Below are positions 35,055-47,680 of a stretch of 64,000 nt of DNA, one piece after another. Within the stretch, counting starts at the first letter, position 1, and the number at the start of each line of letters is the position of its first letter. Source of the DNA: Zygnema cylindricum (Eukaryota; Streptophyta; Zygnematophyceae; Zygnematales; Zygnemataceae). The translations under genes were made by a program, and so were the position numbers. The stretch spans positions 126,001 through 190,000 of the forward strand of contig JBBHKE010002624.1 in the NCBI GenBank assembly GCA_037447655.1. Direction: 5' to 3'. The notes under the pieces are model-generated. The model was not told the origin of the DNA. It did not search any database and saw nothing but the letters and a program-made list of their open reading frames with translations.

Positions 35055-37440
35055 GTTTCCTTAAATAGCTATTGTAGCCTGATTTTCACAAAAAACCCTT
35101 TGAACTCCATTCTTTATAAAACTAAGCTTTTGCAACAATGACTTAACCCACATCAATTCATTTACTGCTAACCACGAGGCCATATACTCAGCCTCCATGG
35201 TGGATTGAGCAATAACCTTTTGTTGCTTACTGCTCCAGTAGCAAGCACCATTCCCAAAATATAACACCTACCCAGAAGTGCATGTCCTCATTGGAGCATC
35301 CCCCTAATTGGCATCACTCCATGTGGTGATGTTAGTGTTGTCCCCTCCCAAATGCACTTATATGTCTCGGGTTCCTACCAGATATTTCATGACTATCTTA
35401 GCTGCCTCTTAGTCTCTTTTTTCTACAATCATTAAGACTCCTACTTAAAACTCCAATAGCTATTACAATATCAATTCTAGTGCAAGTCATAAAGTAAATC
35501 AGACTTCCGACAACCTGTGTATATAGAATAACTCTCATGAATGACTTTTGTCTCATCTGATCATCTAGGATTATAACACCACCCTCCAAGCTCCCTTCAC
35601 TTGCTTTCTTCAATTCCATTGGAGTAGAGCAACTATTGTCTTTCTCCATCTAGAAATTTTCTAGCATATTTCCTATTGCCTCTTTCTGTGTTAATTTGAT
35701 AGTTTTTCTTTCCCTATCTTCTTTCCATTTGTATCCCTAAGATGTATTTAGCCTCCCCTAAGTGTTTAATGTCAAACCGACCTTTCACTTCTTTATTGAG
35801 TTTATTTAACTTTTTAGTGATCTATTGAGAACGAACAAATCATCTACATATACTGCAATAAAATTCACTCATTCTTCATCTTCAAACAAGTAAAATGAAT
35901 GATTTAAGCTGATTCTTAGATATCCAAGACCGGTCAAAAATTCATCTTGTTTCTTATTCCATTGTGGGCAATTGTTTCAGTCCATAGATGATTTTATTAA
36001 CTTACATACCTTGTTTTCTCACCTTTTCAAAAACCCTCTTGGATGTTTCTGAAGATATCCTCTTCAAGTTCTCCATAAAGTTGTTTTTATGTCCATCTGG
36101 TGAACTTCATGTCTTTTGTTGCCCCTAAGTTTAAGAATTCTTATTAAAATTTGACTAGGAGCAAAAAAATTGTCATAATCAATACCCTCTTTCTGTGTAT
36201 ACCCTTTAGCCACCAACCAAGCCTTGTATCTCTCAATAGTATTATCACGGTTTAGTTTGAGTTTTAAAACCCACTTACATCCAACCGGTTTTGTGTCTGG
36301 TGGACATTCCATCAGCTCCCATGTATTTGCCTCTATGGTGGAGATTCTCTCTTCATTAATCGCAGTGATCCATCGTTTGCTCTTTGGATTGTCTATATCT
36401 TCTTGATATGTCTGTGGCTCATTTGAGTGAGACAATTTATTAACCTTATTATTTAGCCGTCTCTCCCGGATCCGCTTGTTGCTCCTTCATCCTCACTCAA
36501 ACTGAGACGTTGGTATTGATGGCAACCTTGGATTTCTTCTTTCCTTTTCTTCATCTCTCCCTTCGGGTGGATCCGAGTGATCTCCATTTTCTTCTATTAT
36601 TTGTGTTAGGTCTAAATTACATCATTAGAGAACTGTTCATCCTCCTAATAAACTTCATTCAAAACTAGTTCTTCTACCTAGATATTTTTCTGTAGAAATA
36701 CTTCCTATGACATCCTCTTGCTCATTTTCAAATCTGAGTCTCACTTTTTTTGTGTTTTTAAATGGATCTATTGACTTCCCCTCATCCATTACTACTAATT
36801 GTTACCAGAATTACATGTTTCCTCCCAAAATCATATATTGTGTATCCTTTCGTGTCATCGTCGTAGCCTATTAGGTAACCTGGTTTTCCTCTAATGTCTA
36901 GATTCCACTTTGACTTGTCACTGTATAAAAAGTATACTTGACTACGCAAGACTTTGAGATGTGACAAAGTTGGTTTTTTACCTATGCATCTCTCATATGG
37001 TGTTTTGTCTTCTACAGCTGACGATAGTATTCTGTTTTTTGAGATAATTAACACAGTTCATGGCGTATACCCAAAAACGTCTTTGTATTGTTTTGTCACT
37101 CAACATGCTCCTTGCACTCTCCCATAGAGTTGTGTTAAGTCTTTGTGCAATCTCATTTTGTTATGGATTGTATTGAACAATTTTTTGTTGTCAAATTCCC
37201 TCCGTTTTCAAGTATTCTTCAAACTGATTTGAGGTGTACTTCCCCCCATTATCACTTCTTATTATTTTAATGGGTGTTCCATGCAATTTTTAACTCCTGG
37301 CTTTATATTTTGTGAAGCATCTGGATGCTTCCAACTTGTGAGTGGTAAAGTAATTCTTTGAATACCTAGACCAATCATCTCTCAAAGTCATTGTATATCT
37401 TTTCCTTTCTGGTGAGGGAACTCTAATTGGTCCCCATATT
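35055..37440 (-). pseudogene. Decayed copia pol, element D (RNase H to integrase)
   Basis: Read leftward: integrase (ILSSAVEDKTPYERCIGKKP, LSHLKVLRSQVYFLY, near 37050-36790, with older core scraps to 37440), RT (NEPQTYQEDIDNP, KRWITAINEERI, CKWVLKLKLN, then VYVDDL near 35850) and RNase H (YWSSKQQKVIAQSTMEAEYM near 35230). It belongs to the A/B family with many stops. Gag, protease and both LTRs are missing; only a wrongly oriented LTR scrap (34967-35041) adjoins it. Confidence 0.8.
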
Positions 37441-38751
37441 GTGAAGCTCGTGTGCTTTACCGGCACTTCTTTATCTCACCAAGGATTTCCGGGCCCCTTC
37501 TCCCCTGTACGTAATCGGAGTACGGAGGAAGGAGTGTACCCAGCCAGACAAGATTCTTCTATTTTCAAAATTGAGCATAACGCACTTTAGTTCGCGCCTA
37601 ATGGAGAGCGGACGACGGAGTTATTTCGTTTCAAAGATTGCAATTATGTTACATGCGACCAATTGCCACTTGTCCCTTTGGGGGTTACATTGTGGAATGC
37701 CACGTAACTTTTGGTTTAGTCTTGTAGATTTTGCTGTTGGCTATCTGTAAGATGTTAGTTCAGGTCCTTCAGACTGGTAGAGTATTAGAGTCAAAGTTAG
37801 GCGTTTCACGTCAATTCAGAACTTTGTGCTCAATAATGCATCATAAAAGGACAAATGGCTTAAATCTAGCCGGAGCTATACGCCTAACTTTTTGCATTGA
37901 GTGTAGTACAACCTATTTTATCTCGTGTTTGTATGATAATGATTCCGGGCCGCTAATTGGCTCCTAGTATTGCTTTGACTTTGGTACTGTCAGTAGGACA
38001 AACTTTGCTTGTATAAGGCACTTGGGGCCGAAGGAGACATATTGTTGTTTCAATGCTGTCTCCTGATAAAAACCTAAGAAATTCCAACAAACCTTCTTTT
38101 GGAGAACCTTTGTTGTTATGTGATTGTGACCCTATTGCCATCTTGGTTTTCATTTGTCATTGGTGGAAATCGTAGTTGAGTTTGGTAGCTCGCACTATCT
38201 TTCATGTTTGGGCGATTTGGGACTTGTGGCTGTTTGACACCGAGAGAGGTCTTGACGGTTCCAGGTTGCGGAAATTGAGGAGTTAAGGAGTACATTACCT
38301 GTTTCGGTGTCTTTGAGAGAGATTGCGTCTCCTCTTGTTGTCAACGTTTCTTTTAGGGGTATGTTAAGTTCACTTGCTATTATTGTGAATCCAATCTTTA
38401 TCTCTAATTTTCTAGGGCAAGGTGATATTGTTTATTATAAAACAACTTATTATTCTCTTTTTTTTCAATATTCTGCGTGGGAGTGTCTTTGACCTCTCTT
38501 TGATAGTCCTTTTGGGCTTTGGTTACGTTTCAACCAGGGTTAACTACTAAAATCATTTGGACCAAAATCCTGGGTTTTAAGGGGATATTTGTTAGACTTC
38601 TAGCAGAGTGGCAGGGCACTCAAACAGCAACCTGTCTCCTTCTAATTTGAGGGGATATGAGCTTCATATTTTGGGACCCTCAGTTCTTAAAAGGAGTTAG
38701 GGTTCTCTTTACCGATAGTTCCGATAGTTCTGTCCGTTAATTCACTCGATG
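37441..38751. other. No gene recognised
   Basis: Breaks off from element D at 37440. It contains short frames without domain similarity and no clear repeat ends. It may be the leader of the unidentified ORF region that follows. Confidence 0.4.
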
Positions 38752-40376
38752 GGAAGGGGAGAAGCTCAGGGAAAAGGGGCTCCGGAAATTGGATCTGAGG
38801 AGCAAGGTAGTCAGAAGACATTTGCACCGAAGGAAGAGTCCCAGGTGCCAAAGGAATCAGTACCCATTATATCTCCTTTAAACATAGAGAAGTTTTGAAA
38901 GGAATGATGTCACCGGTCCTTACAGCTGAGACTCTTCCAAAACAACTAGTGAGGCAACCCACTCCTCCATCGACACTTGTTTTTCTTCCGAGAACTTTCC
39001 TACCTTGTCCAAGGCTGTCAAAGCTCAGGTCGCGGAGAAGGTTGAGAAACAACTGATATCTCCCAAATCACGTAGGAAGCGTTTGGCTCATATAGAAGTG
39101 GTCCCAGGTCACCCTCTTGAGGTGAGGGAAGGCGCTTTACCAGATCTAAGGCTCCGACACTTCAAATGTACATGGATCTTAAGATACTGGCATATCCTAC
39201 CCGACCAGGTCGCAAAGAAATCTTAGCCCTTCACAATCTCCATGATTTTAAGGTTAAGAAGGAGTTGGTGCAACGGGTAGCCAAAATCGACAGAGCCAAG
39301 ATCGTACTCCTAGTGGGAGGTGTTGTAGAGAAACTGAGCAGTTCGTCCGCGAGCGGCTCTTTGACCTCGGTCGAAGAACAACAAAGGAGGCCATCTACTT
39401 CACACCAGCAGCCCACCCGATCTCAAGACACTACAACCAGCCAACTGTCGAGGGGTTGGCGAGCTCTCGGGCTCGGGCTAGGGAAGGAACTAGCAAGCGG
39501 GGGTTACCAGAGCCCCAGAGAGTGCAGTGGTTTGACCACCATGACAGTAAAAGCAGGTTCACACCAGTTGTTAAGGAAGAAACGTTTCCTCCTAACAAGC
39601 TAACCGTACTAGAGAAACCTCCTCCAGTTGCCTCAATCATTCGACCTCCGGCAAGATTGAGGAGGACCAGGGAAATAGATCCAAAAATTTCAGGCATAGG
39701 GATTGCAGATCTGACTAAGGTGGTTTGCACGACTTACGAGTTGGTGGAAAAAGTGAAGGCACAGGGTCAAGCGCTAGCAAGGGGTGGACCAGTTACGGTA
39801 GATTGGGATGCTTTACAAAAGGAAAGACGAGCTTTATGGGAACAGGAGTTTAACTTTATACGAGAAGCAAGGCATAGGTCCAGTAGACTTCTCTGCGGGC
39901 ATAGTCTCACTTCTCCTGGGACAAGACCACACCCCCGAGCACCAGTTCAAGAACCCACATCTATCTCGGAAACGCCACTAAGGATGCCTTCTTCAGAGAC
40001 TGACTGAGATACCCCTCTTCAGCGTGAAGGGGGTGGAATAATATGACCTAATGGGAAGGGTTTGGGTGCAGATATACTTCTTGACATTGCCGCTTCTCCT
40101 CGAGGAGTGTGAATTGTTGTTTTGGTGGAAGACGCCTACCTAGTAGAAGCTTTTGTGGAATTACAACCAGACGACAAGGTTCACATTCCCTTGAGGGCAT
40201 CCACTCCTTCCACTCCTCCAGCTAGACAATCTCCACAATCTCTTGCTCTCACCTCCTTTCCTTCACCACCCTTTTCTCCTGCTACGGCAGTCCGTGGGTC
40301 AACGGATCCCCTTGTTTTGCCCTATAAATACGACGTCCGTGCCTATTCTCTAACGCTTAACTTTGACTCAAAGTAA
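38752..40376 (+). pseudogene. Unidentified broken ORF region
   Basis: Successive plus-strand frames look like one decayed protein: MGRGEAQGKGAPEIGSEEQG (38752-38900), a lysine-rich piece (39005-39226), a 39166-39603 piece with LHNLHDFKVKKELVQRVAKI, a 39456-40007 piece with KLTVLEKPPPVASIIRPPAR and YELVEKVKAQGQALARGGPV, and a proline/serine-rich tail (40122-40376). Composition (charged, low-complexity, proline-rich) resembles a retroelement Gag or accessory protein, like the extra ORF at 33420-34615. I find no motif that settles it. Confidence 0.4.
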
Positions 40377-40379
40377 TAA

Positions 40380-41136
40380 ACGCTCAGCATTCTGAAGGAC
40401 CCGAACTAACACACACATGCGCTTACTACTATGAAAGTAGTTGAAAGACTTTTGTGGTTCTTATAGGTTCGATCTTGGATACGGTGTGATTAGGTGTTTA
40501 CATAGGGGATATCTGACATCCCCTAATTAAAAAGGTGGCACCTCCTCCCAAGTTACATCAACGTATGGCCCTTGCAGTCCTCTCCCAAATAATATAGCAT
40601 CCCCTATGCCGGAATTTCTGAATAGCCTCGAGTCATGTACACTTCTCCCCTGCCCTACACATATATTTAGAACATAAGTGTTAGGTGCACCCACCGCCTA
40701 TAACATGGTACTATAGTTCCTTTCCCTATCGTACCAATCCGACGCCCTCATTCCAACCCCTAACCCTATATTGATGTGGGTGGAATCGATAGCCCCTCAA
40801 TAGTTTGGAAATTCAAATTTATAATGTTTGAATGCGGTTACAATTTGATTAAATCTTGTTCCGGTCGGCCATTTTATTTGCCGCGGCGTAAGTATGTCCC
40901 ACATTGCTCTGTAAAATATTGCTTGTTTTTGTGATATTGTCTTGTTTTTGTGATATTGTCATTCCACTGACGCCAAAGAGCTCTCCCACTGAAACAGTTG
41001 TGTTTCCTGTGGCTAGACGATAAAGGACCATCTCTATTTGTCGTTTAACAACAAGCTTCTTATTGGGTATCTCAATAAAACATGGAGCAGGGTGTGTCTC
41101 CATACGATGTCTTAATACATCAACCAAATAATTCAT
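40380..41136 (-). pseudogene. PIF/Harbinger transposase relic
   Basis: The minus strand 41136-40849 is open and contains KRQIEMVLYRLATGNTTVSV followed by GELFGVSGMTIS, the helix-turn-helix region of Harbinger (DDE_Tnp_4) transposases. The DDE part follows in line with stops: FEFPNY then GAIDSTHINI (first catalytic Asp, near 40800-40770), WYDRERNYSTML near 40730, VHDSRLF (second Asp, near 40635), and LGDVRYPL near 40515. The terminal region with the catalytic Glu is not recognisable. In-frame stops after FEFPNY, after STML and before LGDVRYPL make it dead. I could not find its terminal inverted repeats. Confidence 0.75.
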
Positions 41137-42327
41137 GAGGTGTCGTTGAATACTTTACAACTCGATATACATATCATTTTCAAACGTATCGACAATGATC
41201 ATTGAAAAAAATAAATTGCAAGGGATAATGTAGAATTGGCCACGCAATCCTGTCCTTCAAGAATGTTCATTCTTGTTGCGAAACTCTCAACCAAATTTAC
41301 TTAGTTTTGAGAAGCATGCATGATTTTTTTTTAAATAAAAAACATCATAATCATTAAAAAAATACAATCCTCTTCCATTTGGTTTCTACTTGTTCGTATT
41401 AAGAAGGATTAATGTGAGAAGCATAATTTCCATTTTGCAGAGATACAAGTAAAAATGTGACAGATGTCACCTAATACGGCAAAGGCTTTCCGTTGGAGGC
41501 ATGCGTTCAAATAAAAGCCATGGAGCTGTGAGGAAGGTAGGGTTTTTTTTTACAAACCCTAATAAAGGTACTCATAGTATGTTAGAGTATACTCATACAA
41601 TATTTTAAATACATTACCCAAGTACACAGTTTTTGTTTTGACTTTCCGTTGAGGATGTTTGTCAAATTCTCTAAATCTCGACTCTAACCTACGTGGCGCC
41701 AATTATAGTTGAGAAACGTTGTTAATTGGCATGATATAATGAAAATTCGTGCCAACAACAATGAGAAATAGACGTCTCCGCTGTTTATTGGAACCGCCTA
41801 ATGGATTACATACTTAATAGAACTTTATTGAAACATACGTAAAAGTACTTTTAGTACATTTTAGCAAGTACAGTGCTTTGCGAAATCGAGCCGATATTGC
41901 GGGCGTACGATTCTTTCAATGAATCGTAATATTATCCCTTTTAATTCAAGAATCGTCAAATCCAACTAGAATCCAAAATTAACTCCTAAACATCTGTGTG
42001 GAATCAAATGTTATACATTAAACAATTTCACACCGAACATTCAAACTTTACAATTGCACGAAATCGAAACACTCATCCAGAACCATAAAACAGCAATGGC
42101 CATAGGATTCTATATCAAAAGGAAAAACAAAAAGGGGTCAAAGAGGATCTTGAAATGGCCAAAGGCGTCGGGGTCATAGCTTCAGAGGGTAATTAGTGTT
42201 AGTATTACAAATTATTTGCTCACACATTTTGACCTTGAGCTTGAAACATAATTACTAATTCATTTTTATTTACAATAATATAGGCAAGTTTTTAGTTAGT
42301 GCCATATCACTAACTCGCAACTTTAGG
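41137..42327. other. No gene recognised
   Basis: AT-rich sequence with no domain similarity. Part of it is probably the 5' flank of the Harbinger relic. Confidence 0.4.
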
Positions 42328-42452
42328 TACACCGTCAATCGCTATTAGAGTGTGCCTTTTTAAAAAAAAAAACTGAAATACAATCCATGATTCTAATTTT
42401 TCCTTTACGCCTTTTAGGGTTGTGTTTTTAATTAGCGTTAATAGCGCAAGTA
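42328..42452. repeat. Possible small relative of the MITE at 47124
   Basis: The left side reads TACACCGTCAATCGCTATTA, close to the terminal repeat of the MITE at 47124-47680. The right side holds TTAATAGCG, inverted to CGCTATTA. The outermost bases do not invert properly, so this may be a truncated copy. Confidence 0.3.
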
Positions 42453-42599
42453 CACCACAATATTTATAGTGTGATGAAAAGACATTTTTTTTAGTACCAT
42501 AATTTACTTTTTGAAAAACAAATGCATAAAATGTCATTTATTCTGTGTCCTCTGTTGGACTAAAGAATTCTGGAAGCCTGTAGATATTTTTTAACTAGC

Positions 42600-43542
42600 C
42601 CACTTCAAGCCACAACCATTGCTGCCCAAGAAGGCAAAGTGACAAGTTAATTGCAACCCTGTGCAACCTGGACCCCCTTGAGCCCGTAGCAAAAAGAATC
42701 ACTGAAAACGGCCAACCAGCCGAAAAGTTATGAGCCGGCAAAAATGCCAATTTTATACAAAGCTCTCTTAGAGAGAGATGACTACCTACCAGCTTTTCCT
42801 AAGTCCTAAACCCCTCTCACAACACCTGTCTACTGAAGTACAAACCAATCACTTGACTGTAAAGTACAAAAAGATACTACGGCCGATGTCCTTTTTGTAC
42901 GGCTTGTGTATGACAAGGCCACTGAGTGGACGCGTGTCACTTTCCACCCATCCGTATGTTCTCTGGAATTCCTGTGACCGAATGTTAACCTTCCACGTGG
43001 CGCCAGGTCATGACACGTCCATAAACCCCAAAGTGACCATTCCGCCATCTCGGCAGTGATGTAGGCCATCGGATTAAATCCAACATTAAATGTCCGTTGT
43101 CGAAACAAATGTCCGATTCATTTGTTTCATGCGAAATGACATCCAAAGTGAAACTTTAACAACTTCTATGTTCCTTTGTTTACATTTCAATTAATCGGTT
43201 ACAAGACCATGTACAAGTTGAAATACGTTTCAAACCCTATGTATCTTAAAGGACTTCTACGACAGACTGGTTAGAGCTAACGGCTACGCCATACTCTACC
43301 GGTCGGAGGTTCGGGTCCTGCCGGACTCAACCTTTTGCTGAGAGTGACATAAGTCACTCTTTAGTCCTGCTTGTTGAACTAAGGCAGCCATGGCTCAACC
43401 ATCCTCTCTATCTTTCAATGATTACAACAAGTATGGTGGCTAGAGAGAGGAGGTGGAGGCAGGCTGTCTATCCTTTTCTTTTTCTTTTTATACTGACATA
43501 TATAATCTTAGAAAATATTGTATAAATCAATTAATTTCAACA
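42600..43542 (-). repeat. 3' LTR of copia element E, diverged
   Basis: The right end (ttaatttcaaca, 43542) is followed by ctccccttattttctag, the family polypurine tract in reverse. Shared blocks with the B LTR include agcaaaaagaatcactgaa, 'aagttatg', 'agctctctta' and 'gagagaga'. The left end is unclear. It contains the best tRNA-like stretch (43266-43318). Confidence 0.7.
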
Positions 43543-43555
43543 CTCCCCTTATTTT

Positions 43556-45760
43556 CTAGTTTAATTTTAATTTTAGTTTTAGTCCATATTTTTCTCTACA
43601 ATATTTTAATTTGGGAGAGTTCATTGGTTTTGTCATTATATTAGCCACCATATCCTCATCAAAACTATAAACAAGATTCACAATCTTATTCTTGACTTTT
43701 TCCCTCACAAAACTCAATCTTATGTCCATATGCTTAGCCTTAAAATGATATTTTGGATTAGCATCAGTTGCAGTGGCAGCTTGATTATCACAAAACACTT
43801 CATGCACTCCCTCCTTCATATCCCCTATTCTTCCAACAATAATTGACCCACATTAACTCTTTCACAGCAGAACAAGAGGCCATGTACTCAGCCTCCATAG
43901 TAGAGTGAGCAACAACCTTTTGTTATTGCTGCTCTAACAACATGCACCTTCCCCCACATACAACACATACCCAGAAGTGCATCTTCTAATAGGTGCTTCC
44001 ACATATTTTGCATCACCCGAAGTAGTGATACCAGTGTACTCCCCTCCCAAATGCAACCATAACTCTTTCGTTCGTACTAGATATCTCATGACTCTCTTGG
44101 CTACCTCCCAATCTCTTTTTCTAGGATCGTTAAGACTTCTACTAAGGACTCTTATTGTTGCCGTGTTGACTTCTACACTCTTTTTATTGACTTTTTCAAG
44201 TTTATAGGAGTGGTTCAATTGTTTGCCTTTTCTTTTTGGAATTTCTCAAGCACATTACCTATTGTTTATTTTTGAGTTACTCTGATAATCCTTTTCCCCC
44301 TATCTCTCTCCATTTGGATCCCCAAAATATATCTTGCTTCCCCTAAATCCTTCATATCAAATTTGCTTTTTAGATCTTTCTTTAACTTATTGATATTTTC
44401 TAAAGATTTACCCCACACAAGCAGATCATCCATATTAATTGCAATAAAAATGACACTATTCTCATCTTCAAACATATAGATAGAATGGTCAGAGCTGATC
44501 CGGATATATCCTAGTCAATTGAGAAACTCATCTAGTTTCTTATTTCACTTTCGGGGAGCCTGCTTCATTCCATAAAAGGACTTTATGAGCCTGCAAACTT
44601 TGCACTCTTCACCTTCCTCCACAAATCCCTTTGGTTGCCTCATGAAAATTTCTTCCACTAACTCACCATTAAAAAAGGTAATCTTAATATCCATCTCGTG
44701 TATTTCCATGTGTTTCGCTGGTGCTAGACTGAGGGGAATCCTTATTGATGGGAACTGAACAACTAGAGTAAAGGTCTCTTCATAGTAAATCCCCTCTTTT
44801 TGGGTGAACCCCTTTACTACCAACTGAGCCTTCTATCTTTGATGTGTTTTATCTAGATTCAGTTTTATTGTAAACACCTTTTTACAGCTATTCGGTTTTT
44901 TGTCCAGAGGACAATCCGCTAGTTCCCAAGTTTTTAATTCTATGATAGAGGCCATTTCATCATTAATGGCTCTAATCCATCTGTCTTTCTCCGAAGTGTT
45001 TACTGCCTCCGAGTATGACTGAGGCTCATCTAGGTGAGATAGCTTAGTTACCTTGTGAGTGGCATGTTTTGGCTAGATCCTTTTGCTGCTCCTTCTCCCC
45101 CCCTCAAACTTCGAATCTAGGATAGAGGGAAGCCTTGGATTTCTCCTTACTGTCTCATCAGCTCCCCTTTTCATGGAAGTTGGTTCCGAATCCTCCTTTT
45201 CTGTGTCCTTGAAGTCCATATGAATATGTGAGGTTTCTAGTGGATCTCCTGTGTCTTGGATCTCCCATGAATCTGCAATCCTTGTTTCACTCATGTCCCA
45301 TTCGAGAAGGATGGAGTCCTCCTCACCTTCAGACTGAAAGCTGATTCTTTTATTCTAAGTATATTTAAAGTGGTCAAATGACTTCCCTTCATCCATGACA
45401 ACAAGGTGTTTGACCAGAATGATATCTCTCTTTGCTAAGTCATAGACTCTATATCCCTTGACATCCTCTTCATATTCTACAAAGTATCGAGGTTTTCCCT
45501 TAGCATCTAGTTTCCAATATTTCCTATCCGTGTTAAGACAAAAAACTTGGCTACCAAATACTTTAAGGTGAGAGATATCTGATTTCATTCCAACCAATCT
45601 CTCATAAGGTGTCATTCCCTTTACAACTGAGGTAAGGACTCTATTCTTAATGTAGTTGGCACAGTTCATGGCTTTTGCCCATAATCATTTTCTTGTCGAC
45701 CAACATACTACATGCACTGTCTCTTAGTGTTCAGTTCAACCTCTCTGCTACCCCATTTTT
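43556..45760 (-). pseudogene. Decayed copia pol, element E
   Basis: Read leftward: integrase end (NRVLTSVVKGMTPYERLVG and HLVVMDEGKSFDHFKYT at 45669-45355), linker (SKFEGGRRSSKRI near 45080), RT (GFTQKEGIYYEETFTLVVQF; the active-site box is changed to NMDD near 44425) and RNase H (SGDAKYVEAPIRRCTSGYVL near 44000; FCDNQAATATDANPKYHFKA near 43780). Stops and an altered YVDD box show it is dead. It is truncated in the integrase core near 45760. Same family as A and B. Confidence 0.8.
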
Positions 45761-46225
45761 TTAATTTGGTAAAATTGATTTTCTTATACTTTGGTAAAAT
45801 TGATTTCCTTCTACGGCTGAAGTTTTTCTCAAAGTTGCCTGATTTTTAGGGCAAAATGAGAGAGAATAGTCGATACTTTGATACATGGGGACGACCCCGT
45901 ACATAAATCTGGTTTACAATGTAGTATTATACTATAATTTATGACGAATACAAATATCATACCACATAGTATGCACTTTCATGGCCCATCACTATGGGAC
46001 GCGCGTTTCGTATCCCAAAAAGTACACTACTCAGCCATAACTTGGACTAGGCGACACATAAGTGTACTTATTCCATGCTGATTTCAAGGTGTCAGTCTTG
46101 AGTCCATTCAACTTCTTTTTGGTTCAAATAAATGGAATATTTTTCAATTTTTAGCACCCCCGCGAAGTTGAAAAGGAACATGGCCAATGAGATCAAAACA
46201 AACCTTACAATAATCGGTCTCACTT
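45761..46225. other. No gene recognised
   Basis: Filler between the truncated integrase of element E and the next LTR fragment. It contains a short local duplication (ttggtaaaattgatt twice at about 45766-45803). Confidence 0.45.
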
Positions 46226-46621
46226 TGTAGAAATTAATGGTACATCTTTTAGTATTTTCTAGGTCTAAATAGAAATATAGAAAGAAGCCGAGGCAGTCTA
46301 CCTCTAACTTCATCACCAAACTCTCAAACTTGTCAAAGTCACTGAGAAATTGGAGAGAGAGCTAGAGCCATGGCTATCCAGAGGTTTACGGGAAATTTAT
46401 ATAAGTTAAAGTGTTTATTTTATCTAAAATATATGTGCCGGCCGCAAGATTTGATCCCTGTACCTACTGGCCGGCAGACAACAGTTAGCTGGTAACCTTA
46501 GCCGTTAAGTCTAGGACTAGTGTTACGTAGTATATAGTTTGATATTTATTTTAACATGTATGCGTAGGATTAATCATTTAACTGTAATTTATTACGGAAT
46601 ACATAGATCCGGTAATGTGTA
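46226..46621 (+). repeat. Copia A-family LTR fragment, cut by an assembly gap
   Basis: Starts tgtagaaattaatgg and follows the first 400 bp of the element A LTR to 'catagatccggtaatg', then meets the N run. The rest of the LTR is not visible on the other side of the gap. Confidence 0.8.
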
Positions 46622-46631
46622 NNNNNNNNNN
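46622..46631. other. Assembly gap (10 N)
   Basis: Ten unknown bases. The LTR before it does not continue after it, so the real missing length may be larger than 10. Confidence 0.98.
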
Positions 46632-47121
46632 AAAAAAAGTTTAAAAAGTTTAAGAATTAATCGAATTTGGTGCCATTAATAAGTATATGCGATTTTTTGA
46701 AGATGCGATTATCGCTAAACGCCACATGTATCAGACTTGCATAATATGCGCACAAAACTATTTTTTATGGTATGTTGTGCTTATATCATAACCTTCAGGT
46801 GTATATCCCAAAGGGTGGAAGTTTCGCCTCATTTAATGTACCACTTCCATCTGTCACAATTCTTCGTACACGTCTACGTAAGTCACTTTTTTAAGTGACA
46901 AGTTATTTGCGTTTACATCCGAATGCTCTGAAATCTGTACGGATAATTTTTGCTAAAAAACAAAGTAGCAAGACTAAGTTTCGGTTACATGCGAAAATAC
47001 CCTTAGACTACGATTCAAATGTGCGAAAACAATTGGAAACCCTATATGTGGACTTCCAATACTATATTCGTGTTGTATGGTATTTTTTATCAAAACACGC
47101 GTATAATACGTTCAGACTATG
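46632..47121. other. No gene recognised
   Basis: AT-rich sequence between the gap and a MITE. No coding similarity seen. Confidence 0.45.
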
Positions 47122-47123
47122 TA

Positions 47124-47680
47124 CACCGCAAATCGCTATTAGCGTAGAAGTTTTTTAGCGTATATGAATAATTACCGTGGTTTAAGCTAATTAAGAATTT
47201 GAAAAATTTGAAAAAAAACATACATTCTAATTGTTTAATAATTCTAATTTGGGTCTTTGAAAAAAAAAATGTCGGTCGCAAACATGCTTACACTAATATA
47301 GGTATTTATACAAAATATGACAAATCGTACACACATCGTACGTTCACACAGTCGAAACGTGGTTGTTGGACGAATATGTGCGAACGTGATATTTGACAAC
47401 CCGATTTTATCCCCTTTTTAGAGCGCAAGTTCTCATGCTTCCGCGGTTACTAAAACTCATTTAATATACCTTTTCACTTAAAAAGGTACAATTCTGTACG
47501 GTCTGACACGTACCATACACCACACTATTTTAACGACAACGTACTTTCGTTTTGTGAGGTACTTGGAACATAACCCTAAATGGCGTGCAAACAAAATATA
47601 GAATGAGCTACGCTATTGGAAGATAACAAAAAAAAACGGGCCGAAATTAGTGTACACTACGCTAATAGCGATTGGCGGTG
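47124..47680. mobile_element. MITE with near-perfect terminal inverted repeats and TA target site
   Basis: The left end at 47122-47146 and the right end at 47658-47682 form a 25-bp inverted repeat with one mismatch (TACACCGCaAATCGCTATTA on the left). Taking the outer TA as the target duplication gives a 557-bp element starting CACCGC. TA duplication suggests Tc1/mariner mobilisation. It encodes no transposase. Confidence 0.7.
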
